In this document: piece by piece, positions 8,798-17,716 of the stretch | Numbering within the stretch: position 1 is the first letter of the stretch | Layout: the number at the start of each line of letters is the position of its first letter | Source: Janthinobacterium psychrotolerans | GTDB lineage: Bacteria; Pseudomonadota; Gammaproteobacteria; Burkholderiales; Burkholderiaceae_D | Assembly (NCBI RefSeq): GCF_001677885.1 | Contig: NZ_LOCQ01000062.1 | Location: 1 to 64,000, forward strand | Length of the DNA: 64,000 bases | Reading direction: 5' to 3' | The notes under the pieces: model-generated | The model's database searches: none | Seen by the model: the letters and a program-made list of their open reading frames with translations, nothing else | What the model was told of the DNA's origin: nothing | Translations under genes and position numbers: made by a program

Positions 8798-11700
8798 ATG
8801 TCTTCAGCCAGCAATAAGTCTTCCCCTCCTTCCACTGTTGCGAATGCGCCCAATCTGGACGCTCGCCAGCGCCCTTCCGCCAGCCGGCAAGCGCCGCAAG
8901 ACCGCGAAGCGCGCGATGCCGCCCGCGCCGCGCGCGAGGCGGAAAAAGCGTTCCGCAATCCGCTGCCGCCGATCACGTATCCGGAAGACTTGCCGGTGTC
9001 GGGCCGGCGCGCCGAAATCGCCAAGGCCTTGACGGAAAACCAGGTCATCATCGTGTCGGGCGAAACCGGTTCGGGCAAGACCACCCAGCTGCCGAAGATT
9101 TGCCTGGAACTGGGGCGCGGCCAGAAGGGCATGATCGGCCACACCCAGCCGCGCCGTATCGCCGCCTCGTCGACCGCCAAGCGCATCGCGCAGGAACTCG
9201 GTACGCCGCTCGGCGTTACCGTCGGTTTCAAGGTGCGCTTTGCCGATACCCTGACCAGGGGCGCGTCGGTCAAGCTGATGACGGACGGTATTTTGCTCGC
9301 CGAGACGCAGACCGATCCGCTGCTGAAGAACTACGACACCATCATCATCGACGAGGCGCACGAACGCAGCCTGAACATCGATTTCCTGCTCGGGTACCTG
9401 AAGCAGCTGCTGCCGCGCCGGCCGGATTTGAAAATCATCATCACCTCGGCCACCATCGACGCCGAGCGCTTCGCGCGCCACTTCGGCACGCCTGAGAAAC
9501 CGGCGCCCGTGATCGAAGTGTCGGGCCGCTTGTACCAGGTGGAAGTGCGCTATCGCCCGGTCGAGCGCGAACAGGTCGCCATGCCTGGTGCCGCGAACCC
9601 GGACAAGCCGGGCCAGCGGACGGCTGCGGCGCGCGAAAAGCGCGACCTGATGGACGCCGTGGTCGATGGCGTGGAAGAGCTGTGCCGCATCGGCTCTGGC
9701 GACGTGCTGGTGTTCCTGCCGGGCGAGCGCGAGATCCGCGACTGCGCCGAAGCGCTGCGCAAGCATCATCCGCCGCATGTGGAGATTTTGCCGCTGTTCG
9801 CGCGCCTGTCGGCCGAAGAGCAGGAGCGGGTGTTCAAGACCAGCAATGCGCGCCGCATCGTGCTGGCCACCAACGTGGCGGAGACCTCGCTGACCGTGCC
9901 CGGCATCCGCTATGTGGTCGACGCGGGCCTGGCGCGCGTGAAACGCTACAGCTACCGCAATAAAGTGGAGCAGCTGCAGGTCGAACCGATCGCGCAGTCG
10001 GCCGCCAACCAGCGCGCCGGTCGTTGCGGCCGCGTCGCCGATGGCGTCTGCATCCGCCTGTATGAAGAGCAGGATTATTTGCTGCGCCCGAAATTCACCG
10101 AGCCGGAAATCCTGCGCTCGTCGCTGGCGGCCGTCATTTTGCGCATGAAGTCGCTGCACCTGACGGACGTGGAAACCTTTCCGTTTATCGAGCCGCCACT
10201 GGCGCGCGCGATCGCCGACGGCTACCAGCTGCTGCAGGAACTGGGCGCCGTCGATGAAGTCAACAAACTGACGCCGCTGGGTAACAAGCTGGCCAAGCTG
10301 CCGCTCGATCCGCGCGTGGGCCGCATGATTTTGGCGGCGCTCGACAACGCGTGTTTGACCGAAGTGCTGATCGTGGCGTCGGCCTTGTCGGTGCAGGACC
10401 CGCGCGACCGTCCGATGGAACACCAGCAGGCGGCCGACGAAGCGCACAAGAAGTTTGCCGATGAAAAATCGGAATTTATCAGCTACCTGAAGATCTGGCG
10501 CTGGTTCGAGTCCGCCATCGAGCACAAGAAAACCAACCGCCAGCTGCAGGACAATTGCCGCAGCAATTTCCTGTCGCAGATGCGCCTGCGCGAATGGCGC
10601 GACGTGCATTCCCAGCTGCTGACCATCGTCAAGGAGCAAGGCTGGCGATTGAACGAGGCGCCGGCCACCTATGACAACTTGCACATGGCGCTGCTGACCG
10701 GATTGCTGGGCAATATCGGCTTCAAGGGCGAGGACGAGCCGGGCGCGGGGTATCTGGGCGCGCGCGGCATCAAGTTCCATATCTGGCCCGGTTCGTCGCT
10801 GCTGAAAAAGCCGGGCAAGTGGATCATGGCGGCCGAACTGGTCGATACCACGCGATTGTATGCGCGCTGCGTGGCGCAGATCCAGCCCGAGTGGCTGGAA
10901 AAAGTCGGCGAGCACCTGCTGAAAAAATCGTGGGGCGAGCCGCGCTGGGAAAAACGCTCGGCGCAAGTGACCGCCTCGGAACGCGCCACCTTGTACGGCC
11001 TGGTGGTGTACAGCCAGCGCCGCATCAACTACGGCAATTTCAACCTGCCGGAAGCGCGCGAAATCTTTATCCGCGACGCGCTGGTGGGTGGCGACTTCGA
11101 CACGCGCGCGCCGTTCTTTGCGCACAACCACAAGCTGATCAAGGACATCGAAAACCTCGAACACAAATCGCGCCGCCTCGATGTGCTGGTCGACGATGAA
11201 CTGATCGCGGCCTTCTACAACCAGCTGCTGCCGGCCGACGTGTGCAATGGCGCCGGCTTCGAAAAATGGCACAAGGAAGCCACGCGCGAGAACCCCAAGC
11301 TGCTGTACCTGAACCGCGAAGAGCTGATGCGCCACGAGGCGGCCGGCGTGACCACCGACCTGTTCCCGAAAACCATGTCGGTGACGGGCCTGGAGATGGG
11401 CCTGACATACCACTTCGAGCCGGGCAGCGTGCGCGATGGCGTCACGTTATCGGTGCCGCTGTATGCGCTGAACCAGCTGCCGCGCGAGCGCTGCGAATGG
11501 CTGGTGCCGGGCATGCTGAAGGAAAAAGTGCATCTGCTGTTGAAGTCGCTGCCGCAAAAGCTGCGCCGCCACTGCGTGCCGCTGCCCGATTACGCCGCGA
11601 AATTTTGCGAGCGTGTGCACGAGGCGGGCGTGTTCGGCCGTGGCGATCTGATCGACGCGATTATTGCGGACATCCGCACGCAGATCACCATCAATGTCTT

Positions 11701-12862
11701 GAGCACCGACTTCAAGCCGGAAACCCTGCCTGCCCATCACTTCATGAATTTCAAGGTGATCGACGAGCATGGCCGGCAACTCGACATGGGCCGCAACCTG
11801 GCCACCTTGCAAGCCGAATTCGGCAGCCAGGCGCGCCAGAGTTTTCAAAAGCTGGCCGAGGTGTCGGGCGTTTCCGGCGCCGGCACGCCGGGTGCGAAAG
11901 TGGCGGGCAGCCAGGTTGCCGCGCGCTTGCAGGCACAGGCGGCGCCGGCCAAGGGGGCGGCGCCAGCCAAGGCCGCTGCTGCTGTTTCTGCTGCGGGCAA
12001 TACCGTCGCCCAGCATATGGGCCTGACGGGCTGGACCTTTGGCGAATTGCCGGAGCTGCTAGAAATCGTGCAGGGCAAGCTGACACTGATCGGCTTCCCG
12101 GCCCTGGTCGACAAGGGCACGCATTGCGACCTGGAAGTGTTCGACGACCCCACCGTGGCGGCGCGCACGCACCGTGCCGGCCTGCGCCGCCTGTTCGCCT
12201 TGCAGATGAAGGAGCAGATCAAGTTCGTCGAGAAAAGCATCCCCGGCCTGCAGCAGATGGGCATGCAGTTCATGGCCCTCGGGTCGCAGGAGGAATTGCG
12301 CGAGCAAATCATCAACAAGGCGATCGACATCGCCTGCCTGCAAGATCCGCTGCCGCTGGATGCCACCTCGTTCGCCAAGCGCCAGGCGGAGGGCAAGTCG
12401 CGCCTGGTGTTATTGGTCAATGAAATCGCCCGCCTGCTGTCGCAGGTGCTGACGGAATTCCACGGCCTGCCCAAGCGATTGCAGAATATTCCCGCGCCGG
12501 CCGCAGCCGATATCCAGGCCCAGCTGCAGGGACTCGTGCACAAGCGCTTCCTGACGGAAAACGAGTACACCCAGCTGTCGCATTTCCCGCGCTATTTGAA
12601 GGCGATCAATGTGCGCCTGGAAAAACTGCGCGCCGACCCGGCCCGCGATACCAAGCTGATGGCCGAATGGCAGTCGGCCGCCGCGCCGTATCTGCGCCAG
12701 GCCAAGGATCGCCAGGCTGGCAAGAATACCGACCCGAAACTGGTCGATTTCCGCTGGATGCTGGAAGAGCTGAGGGTGTCCCTGTTTGCGCAGGAATTGC
12801 GCACGCCGATGCCGGTCTCTGCGAAACGCTTGCAGAAAGTATGGGAGTCGATGCAACGATAG
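8798..12862 (+). CDS. hrpA: ATP-dependent RNA helicase HrpA
   Basis: 1354 aa, close to the usual ~1300. DEAH-box helicase with Walker A GETGSGKTTQLPKI, the DEAH box in IIIDEAHERSLN, motif III SATIDAERF, and motif VI QRAGRCGR. After the helicase core come the helicase-associated and OB-fold regions and the long C-terminal DUF3418-type extension typical of HrpA. An Ala-rich low-complexity stretch near residues 1045-1070 interrupts the extension. HrpA resolves stalled or collided ribosomes and acts on mRNA. Divergent from argA; a BIME-like repeat pair follows the stop. Confidence 0.97.
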   Translation: MSSASNKSSPPSTVANAPNLDARQRPSASRQAPQDREARDAARAAREAEKAFRNPLPPITYPEDLPVSGRRAEIAKALTENQVIIVSGETGSGKTTQLPKICLELGRGQKGMIGHTQPRRIAASSTAKRIAQELGTPLGVTVGFKVRFADTLTRGASVKLMTDGILLAETQTDPLLKNYDTIIIDEAHERSLNIDFLLGYLKQLLPRRPDLKIIITSATIDAERFARHFGTPEKPAPVIEVSGRLYQVEVRYRPVEREQVAMPGAANPDKPGQRTAAAREKRDLMDAVVDGVEELCRIGSGDVLVFLPGEREIRDCAEALRKHHPPHVEILPLFARLSAEEQERVFKTSNARRIVLATNVAETSLTVPGIRYVVDAGLARVKRYSYRNKVEQLQVEPIAQSAANQRAGRCGRVADGVCIRLYEEQDYLLRPKFTEPEILRSSLAAVILRMKSLHLTDVETFPFIEPPLARAIADGYQLLQELGAVDEVNKLTPLGNKLAKLPLDPRVGRMILAALDNACLTEVLIVASALSVQDPRDRPMEHQQAADEAHKKFADEKSEFISYLKIWRWFESAIEHKKTNRQLQDNCRSNFLSQMRLREWRDVHSQLLTIVKEQGWRLNEAPATYDNLHMALLTGLLGNIGFKGEDEPGAGYLGARGIKFHIWPGSSLLKKPGKWIMAAELVDTTRLYARCVAQIQPEWLEKVGEHLLKKSWGEPRWEKRSAQVTASERATLYGLVVYSQRRINYGNFNLPEAREIFIRDALVGGDFDTRAPFFAHNHKLIKDIENLEHKSRRLDVLVDDELIAAFYNQLLPADVCNGAGFEKWHKEATRENPKLLYLNREELMRHEAAGVTTDLFPKTMSVTGLEMGLTYHFEPGSVRDGVTLSVPLYALNQLPRERCEWLVPGMLKEKVHLLLKSLPQKLRRHCVPLPDYAAKFCERVHEAGVFGRGDLIDAIIADIRTQITINVLSTDFKPETLPAHHFMNFKVIDEHGRQLDMGRNLATLQAEFGSQARQSFQKLAEVSGVSGAGTPGAKVAGSQVAARLQAQAAPAKGAAPAKAAAAVSAAGNTVAQHMGLTGWTFGELPELLEIVQGKLTLIGFPALVDKGTHCDLEVFDDPTVAARTHRAGLRRLFALQMKEQIKFVEKSIPGLQQMGMQFMALGSQEELREQIINKAIDIACLQDPLPLDATSFAKRQAEGKSRLVLLVNEIARLLSQVLTEFHGLPKRLQNIPAPAAADIQAQLQGLVHKRFLTENEYTQLSHFPRYLKAINVRLEKLRADPARDTKLMAEWQSAAAPYLRQAKDRQAGKNTDPKLVDFRWMLEELRVSLFAQELRTPMPVSAKRLQKVWESMQR

Positions 12863-12872
12863 ACGACGTTGC

Positions 12873-12971
12873 GTAGGTCGGATTAGGCGCGAAGCGCCGT
12901 AATCCGACATCACCGTGACGTCAACAATGTTGTCGGATTACGCGAGGCGAAGCCTCGCTAATCCGACCTAC
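12873..12971. repeat. REP pair in inverted orientation (BIME-like)
   Basis: Two GTCGGATTA / TAATCCGAC palindromes, 12873-12908 and 12932-12971, face each other with a 23-nt spacer. The outer ends carry the same GTAG tag as copy 1. The hairpin centres differ (GGCGCGAAGCGCC versus CGAGGCGAAGCCTCG). They fill the gap between the convergent hrpA and PRC-barrel genes and could slow transcription from both sides. Confidence 0.88.
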
Positions 12972-12989
12972 GCTACCCCTGCGGCTTGA

Positions 12990-13619
12990 TCAACTGCGCC
13001 GGTTCATCTCATCATCGTCGCTCAAGGACGAGCGCGAGCCCAGGTCGTCCTGCAAGCTGCCGGTCCCGGTCCCGGTCCCGGTCCCGGCCCGGCTGCCGCT
13101 CATCGACGAGCCAGACATCGACGAGCTGCTCATGCTGCCGCTGGTGTCGGACTGCAGGCTGGCGCCACCGCGCAGGTCGCTGCCGGAGCGCGCGCCGCCC
13201 ATGCTGCTCATGTTGCCCATGCCATAGCGCGAGGTGGTGCCGTAGAACTGGTTCATCTGGTCGTTCCACGCGTCGCTGGCCATGTCGGGCCAGTTGTCCT
13301 TGTCGAAGCCGGGGGCGTTTTTCAATTGATCCTTGTCGACGTCGAGCAGGAAGCGCTTGTTGACGGTGTCCAGGGTCAGCTTTTCCCAGGGCACGGCAAA
13401 CAGCTTTTCGCCCAGGCCCAGCACGCCGCCGAAGGACAGCACGGCATAGGCGATCTGGCCACTGCGCATGTCGAGCATGATTTCCTTGATGTCGCCAAGT
13501 TGCTCGTCGCTGTGGTTGTAGACGTCGTCGCCAATCAGGGTGTCGGCACCCATCAGTGCGGGGCCGGGGCCGTTGTTGTTGCGGTACATGCCCAGCATGT
13601 CGCGGTCCAGATAGCTCAT
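12990..13619 (-). CDS. PRC-barrel protein with Ser/Gly/Thr-rich tail
   Basis: 209 aa. Residues 1-125 form a PRC-barrel unit (GADTLIGDDVYN, LGDIKEIMLDMRSGQIAYAVL, VPWEKLTLD). The last ~75 residues are low complexity: Ser/Met-rich with a (GT)5 run encoded by a hexamer repeat, ending in a charged DDDEMNRRS tail. The start at 13619 has GGAG at good spacing. PRC-barrel proteins of this kind are often stress- or membrane-associated; function is unknown. A shorter paralogue without the tail lies at 54356-54763. Confidence 0.85.
   Translation of the reverse strand: MSYLDRDMLGMYRNNNGPGPALMGADTLIGDDVYNHSDEQLGDIKEIMLDMRSGQIAYAVLSFGGVLGLGEKLFAVPWEKLTLDTVNKRFLLDVDKDQLKNAPGFDKDNWPDMASDAWNDQMNQFYGTTSRYGMGNMSSMGGARSGSDLRGGASLQSDTSGSMSSSSMSGSSMSGSRAGTGTGTGTGSLQDDLGSRSSLSDDDEMNRRS
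13061..13090. repeat. In-frame hexamer microsatellite
   Basis: Four perfect copies of CGGTCC followed by one CGGCCC, inside the tail of the PRC-barrel gene. Slippage would add or remove Gly-Thr pairs without a frameshift. Confidence 0.85.
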
Positions 13620-13800
13620 GGTGTTTTCTCCAGTGAAAAGTGGATGGAAGTGCGCGGTGAGCATCCAGATTAAGCATGGCGCCTGATGGGCGTTTGAGTT
13701 GCCTCAATTGTGCCTGGGGAACTTTTAAAAGCTCAGGATCGTACTGTGTCGGGCGGCAAGTGCGGTACTCTATGCTGTCCAATCAGGAGACGGTGCAATC

Positions 13801-14943
13801 ATGGTTAAACCCGCCACGACCTGGCTGCGCGGCTTGCTGCGTGCCGGCAAGGTGCAGCAGCGCACGGCGACCAGGCTGGCCAAGGTGCTGTTCGGTCCAC
13901 CTGCGGCCAAGCCCGCTTCCAAGCCGCGCCGCAAGGCCGTCCCCAAGGCCGGGCCCACCGGTGCCGCCTTGGGGCCGCCGCGCGTGCGCAAGAAGGCCGC
14001 ACCGGCGCCGGGCAAATGGCTGGCCGCGCACTATGCGCCGTTGGTGGAGCCGGGGCAGTTGCCGGGCCGGCGCCTGCCGTATTACCTGTATCTGCCTGAC
14101 AAAGCACCCAATGCCGCCATGCGTACCGGTGGCCGGCCGCTGCTGGTGATGCTGCACGGCTGCGAGCAGAGCGCCACCCAGTTTGCCGAAGGCACGCGCA
14201 TGAACCGCCTGGCCGAGCGCAAGGGTTATGCGGTGCTGTATCCGCAGCAGTCGCTGCGCTCGCATGCGCGGCGCTGCTGGAAATGGTATGAAAAGCTGAC
14301 CCAGGATGGCGGTGGCGATGTGAGCCTGATCGTCGGCGCCATCGCCCAGGTGGCCGCGCGCTATCCGATCGACCGCTCGCGCATATATATCGGCGGCATT
14401 TCGGCCGGCGCCGGCATGGCCCATATCGTGGCGCTGAACCATCCGCAGCTGTTTGCCGCCGTGGGCCTGCATTCCGGCCCCGTGTTCGGCGCCGGCCACA
14501 GCCTGATCGGCGCCATGCATGTGATGCAGCATGGCGCGGTGGGCCGGGTCGACAGCGCCATCGATGAAGTGCTGGCGCGCCAGCCCCTGTTTCCACACCT
14601 GCCGACCATGCTGATCCAGGGCCAGCAAGACAGTGTGGTGCGTCCCGTTAACCAGACCCAGCTGGTACGCCAGAGCATCCGCATCAACCGCATGCCGTTC
14701 GACACCGTGGTGACGGCCGAGCGCTGGCCGCCAGGCGCCACGGGTAGCCGCAATCCGGCGCATGGCTACGCCGTGCATGATTATCAGGTGGGTGGAGAAC
14801 TGCTGCTGCGCGTGGCGCAGATCGAACAGCTGGAACACGCCTGGAGCGGTGGCGACGCCAGCCTGCCATTCAATGCCAAGGCGGGGCCGGACGCCAGCAA
14901 GCTGCTGCTGGACTTTTTTGCGCGCCAGCAGCGGCGCTTTTAA
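13801..14943 (+). CDS. PHB depolymerase family esterase
   Basis: 380-aa alpha/beta hydrolase of the extracellular-type PHB depolymerase / LpqC esterase family. Features: the oxyanion region LVMLHGCEQSATQFA, the nucleophile elbow GISAGAGMAH, a likely acid in GQQDSVVRPVN, and the catalytic His in EHAWSGG. The first ~75 residues are Ala/Lys/Arg/Pro-rich and do not look like a standard signal peptide, so the location is uncertain. Whether it acts on stored polyester or small esters cannot be told from sequence. Confidence 0.87.
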   Translation: MVKPATTWLRGLLRAGKVQQRTATRLAKVLFGPPAAKPASKPRRKAVPKAGPTGAALGPPRVRKKAAPAPGKWLAAHYAPLVEPGQLPGRRLPYYLYLPDKAPNAAMRTGGRPLLVMLHGCEQSATQFAEGTRMNRLAERKGYAVLYPQQSLRSHARRCWKWYEKLTQDGGGDVSLIVGAIAQVAARYPIDRSRIYIGGISAGAGMAHIVALNHPQLFAAVGLHSGPVFGAGHSLIGAMHVMQHGAVGRVDSAIDEVLARQPLFPHLPTMLIQGQQDSVVRPVNQTQLVRQSIRINRMPFDTVVTAERWPPGATGSRNPAHGYAVHDYQVGGELLLRVAQIEQLEHAWSGGDASLPFNAKAGPDASKLLLDFFARQQRRF

Positions 14944-14971
14944 CGATGGCCATCGTGCTACTTGAAAAAAC

Positions 14972-15475
14972 ATGGATACGGAACGACTCAATCACTACAT
15001 CGACAGCCATCACTACACGCTTGATTTCAAGACCGATGGCACAGGCATGATGTGGGGCGTCAGTCATGTGCGCCTGGCCATCGGATCAAGAAATACCTTT
15101 GAAAATATCGAACACTTTTTTTTCAGTACCCTGCATTCGGATGAAAGCATGACATCGGCAATGCCAGATGGCGCAAGCTGGCTTGAGCGCACGGATCTGA
15201 AACAGTGGGCGCTGAATTTGACGATCACTGAAGTAACACAAGAAAAACTTGTTCGTTTCATCGAAAAATCAAGCGCCGCAATACAGCAGCATCGTGCATG
15301 CTGGGAAAGCGAAAACTCGATAGACATGGCATTGCTCGATACGCTGAAAGCGTATGAGGAATGTGTGCTGATCAAGGAAAATTTCTCACCCAGACACCAT
15401 ATCAACACGACCGAAACTTATCTGGCGCTTGATCAGGACAACTACTATTATCTTGAAGCGCATTACGAATCCTGA
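14972..15475 (+). CDS. Hypothetical protein, AT-richer than neighbours
   Basis: 167 aa, not recognised. Acidic and aromatic-rich at the C-terminus (ALDQDNYYYLEAHYES), with no signal peptide or membrane segment. Base composition is clearly lower in GC than the flanking genes and codon choice differs, which suggests recent acquisition. It starts 28 nt after the esterase stop and ends just before a strong bidirectional terminator. Possibly an immunity- or Imm-type small protein by general appearance, but nothing specific supports that. Confidence 0.7.
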   Translation: MDTERLNHYIDSHHYTLDFKTDGTGMMWGVSHVRLAIGSRNTFENIEHFFFSTLHSDESMTSAMPDGASWLERTDLKQWALNLTITEVTQEKLVRFIEKSSAAIQQHRACWESENSIDMALLDTLKAYEECVLIKENFSPRHHINTTETYLALDQDNYYYLEAHYES

Positions 15476-15480
15476 CACAC

Positions 15481-15508
15481 AAAAGCCAGCAGAGCTTGCT
15501 GGCTTTTG
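15481..15508. terminator. Bidirectional Rho-independent terminator
   Basis: Stem AAAAGCCAGCA / TGCTGGCTTTT with a short GAGCT loop. A-run and T-run flanks make it work in both directions, for the hypothetical gene and the convergent antiporter gene. Confidence 0.88.
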
Positions 15509-15535
15509 TTATGCACCACCCGGCGGGCTTGAACC

Positions 15536-16801
15536 TTACAGCAGCAGGAAGGCCAGCGCCGCCACCATGGTCGGTGGCAGGGCGCCGGCCAGCAGGCCCA
15601 GCGCACCGATCGACTCACTGTCGAAGCCGCGCCGCAGCAGGGCCACGCCGGCAGGGTTCGGCGCATTGGCGATCACGGTCAGGCCGCCGCCGGCCACCGC
15701 ACCGGCCATCAGCATGTATTTGGCTTCCGCGCTGATGCCGACGATCAGCGAGCCGAGGTAAGTCAGGGCGGCATTGTCGGTAATCGCCGTCAGGCCCAGT
15801 GCGCCGAAGAACAGCGCCAGCGGTTCCAGGCTGGAAACAATCGGCTGCAACCACCATTGCTGCATGCCGCCCAGCACCACCAGCCCCGCCAGGAAGAAGC
15901 CGACCAGCAAGCCTTCCTTCAGGATCAAAGGGTTCTGGTAACGCTCATACGCCTGCACGAAGCCGAGGAAGAATAAAAACAGTCCCAGGAACAATACCGG
16001 ATGATGGGCCAGCGCCACCACGCCGGCCAGCACGGCCAGGTGGACCAGGCTGATGGCCAGCGGCACCTTGGGCAGTTCCACGTCGCCCGGTTTCGGCTTG
16101 ATGTCGGAAGTATTGCTGTGCAAATACTTGCGCAACAGCAGGCAGGCGCCGGTCGAGTTGATCAGTACCGCAATCGCCGCCTTCCAGCCGAAATGGCTGG
16201 CCATGAAGGCGCTGTCCCAGTTCCAGGTGGTGGCCACCATCAGCACCGGCGGCGCCGCATACGAGGTCAGCGTGCCGCCGATGGAGACATTGACGAACAG
16301 CACGCCCAGGGCGCCATATTTCAGCCATTCGGGTATGCCTTGGAGAAAGATTTGCGGCGCCAGCATCAGCGCGGCCAGGGTCATGGCGGCCGGCTCGGTA
16401 ATCAGCGAGCCGGTCAGCGGCACCAGCGCCAGGCCCAGCCACGCCAGCGCCAGTTCGGTGCGCAGCGGCAGGGCGCGCGCCAGGCCTTTCAACAGGCGCT
16501 GCACGGCGTCGAGCACGGGGCGCGACGCGGCCACCACCATGACGACAAAGACAAACAGCGGCTCCGTGTAATGGCGCGACTCGGCATAGCTGATCGCCGC
16601 ATCGCTGCCGGAAACGAAGGCCATGGCGATAATCAAAATAAACGCCCAGAAGCCAAACACCACTTCCACCTCGCCCAGCAGGTGGAACAGTCCCGCATGG
16701 CGCGGATGGCGGTCGGCCAGCAGGTCGAACGTCTTGGCGGCAAAAGTGTGGACGAGGGCAAGGCCGAAGATGACGGCGCTGATCAGTTGTATGGTGGTCA
16801 A
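15536..16801 (-). CDS. Putative Na+/H+ antiporter
   Basis: 421-aa polytopic membrane protein with about 11-12 helices, resembling the putative Na+/H+ antiporter family PF07399. Motifs: GTLTSYAAPPVLMVA mid-protein and a C-terminal LTAITDNAALTYLGSL segment with buried acidic residue. The best start is TTG at 16801 (TTGACCACC), 9 nt after AAGGA; there is no ATG near the first helix. The frame runs open far upstream, but only as the antisense of imuA. The ion specificity is not established. Confidence 0.8.
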   Translation of the reverse strand: MTTIQLISAVIFGLALVHTFAAKTFDLLADRHPRHAGLFHLLGEVEVVFGFWAFILIIAMAFVSGSDAAISYAESRHYTEPLFVFVVMVVAASRPVLDAVQRLLKGLARALPLRTELALAWLGLALVPLTGSLITEPAAMTLAALMLAPQIFLQGIPEWLKYGALGVLFVNVSIGGTLTSYAAPPVLMVATTWNWDSAFMASHFGWKAAIAVLINSTGACLLLRKYLHSNTSDIKPKPGDVELPKVPLAISLVHLAVLAGVVALAHHPVLFLGLFLFFLGFVQAYERYQNPLILKEGLLVGFFLAGLVVLGGMQQWWLQPIVSSLEPLALFFGALGLTAITDNAALTYLGSLIVGISAEAKYMLMAGAVAGGGLTVIANAPNPAGVALLRRGFDSESIGALGLLAGALPPTMVAALAFLLL

Positions 16802-16944
16802 ATGCGATTTCCTTGAGGAATGTGAAGCTGTCCGGTGCAATGCCGGACAACAAGGAGAGCGCTTATGGTACAGCAATCGTGATCTTCGGCCCTGTTTTCC
16901 GGCACTGCGGACAGGTAGGCAGGATATGGACAGACAGATAATGC

Positions 16945-16987
16945 TTGCCAAAATGGCCTGCCAATAGTACTGTATATGCATACAGTA
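16945..16987 (+). promoter_or_regulatory. SOS promoter of imuA-imuB with perfect LexA box
   Basis: CTGTATATGCATACAG at 16970-16985 matches CTGT-N8-ACAG exactly and is extended symmetrically to 16968-16987. A TTGCCA -35 (16945-16950) and a TACTGT -10 (16968-16973), 17 nt apart, place the box over the -10, so LexA binding would block transcription. Confidence 0.92.
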
Positions 16988-17005
16988 TTTTACGTGAGTA
17001 CCTTC

Positions 17006-17716
17006 ATGCAGCATTCCGAACTGATGGCCGCGCCGGAAACCTTGCATCCATCGCTGTGGCGCGCCTCGCAGCTGGGGCAGGGCGCGGCGCGCTGCGTCGA
17101 CACGGGCTTTGCCGCCTTGTCCACCCAGCTGCCGGGCGGCGGCTGGCCCACCGGCAGCCTGGTCGACCTGCTGGTGCAGCAGGCCGGCAGCGGCGAGTTG
17201 CGGCTGCTGGCGCCGGCACTGGCGCAGCTGCAGGGCTTGCCCATCGTGCTGCTGCAGCCGCCCCATCCGCCGCAGGCGCTGGCGCTGGCCGCGCAAGGCC
17301 TGCAGCCGTCGCAGCTGCTGTGGCTGCGCAGCGCCAGCAGCAAGGACGCCTTGTGGGCGGCGGAAAACATCTTGCGCAGCGGCAGTTGCGGCGCTTTGCT
17401 GTTCTGGCAAAGCCAGGTGCGCGCCGACAGCCTGCGCCGGCTGCACCTGGCGGCGCAGGGCGGCAATACCCTGTTTTTCATGTTGCGCCCGCTGCATGGC
17501 GCGCAGGACGCCTCGCCCGCGCCGCTGCGCCTGTCCGTGCGGCCGGCCGCCGGCGGCATCGATATCGGCTTTATCAAACGCCGGGGACCGCAGCGCGATG
17601 CGCCGCTGTTCCTGCCCTTGCAACCTCCTTCTTTACTGCAGCGCCATGCGCCTCTGGATCGGCCTTTGCCTGCCCCGGCTCCCGCTCGACGTGTTCTTGC
17701 CGAACTGGTCGGCTGA
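17006..17716 (+). CDS. imuA: SOS mutasome protein ImuA
   Basis: 236 aa. RecA/SulA-like ImuA of the ImuA-ImuB-DnaE2 mutasome, which allows mutagenic bypass of DNA lesions. Recognisable by LWRASQLG near the start, LPGGGWPTGSLVDLLV in place of a Walker region, then LLWLRSASSKDALWAAENIL and CGALLFWQ. An ATG at 16976 lies inside the LexA box, upstream of the predicted transcript start, so the ATG at 17006 is chosen. It overlaps imuB by 71 nt. Control by LexA is expected. Confidence 0.9.
   Translation: MQHSELMAAPETLHPSLWRASQLGQGAARCVDTGFAALSTQLPGGGWPTGSLVDLLVQQAGSGELRLLAPALAQLQGLPIVLLQPPHPPQALALAAQGLQPSQLLWLRSASSKDALWAAENILRSGSCGALLFWQSQVRADSLRRLHLAAQGGNTLFFMLRPLHGAQDASPAPLRLSVRPAAGGIDIGFIKRRGPQRDAPLFLPLQPPSLLQRHAPLDRPLPAPAPARRVLAELVG

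Noticed and set aside
8804-11413. Very long open frame antisense to hrpA
   Set aside because: It is the mirror of a well-recognised helicase gene in a high-GC region, where antisense frames stay open by codon bias. Its Gln/Arg/His-rich product has no domain.
16976-17005. Upstream start of imuA
   Set aside because: This ATG lies inside the LexA box and before the predicted transcript start.
16802-17623. N-terminal extension of the antiporter frame
   Set aside because: The extra residues are antisense to imuA, lack membrane helices, and the TTG at 16801 with AAGGA fits the first helix.
17109-17645. Extra N-terminal 179 residues on ImuB
   Set aside because: They are the other frame of imuA, Cys/Arg-rich and without homology; ImuB proteins begin at the RLWIGL segment.
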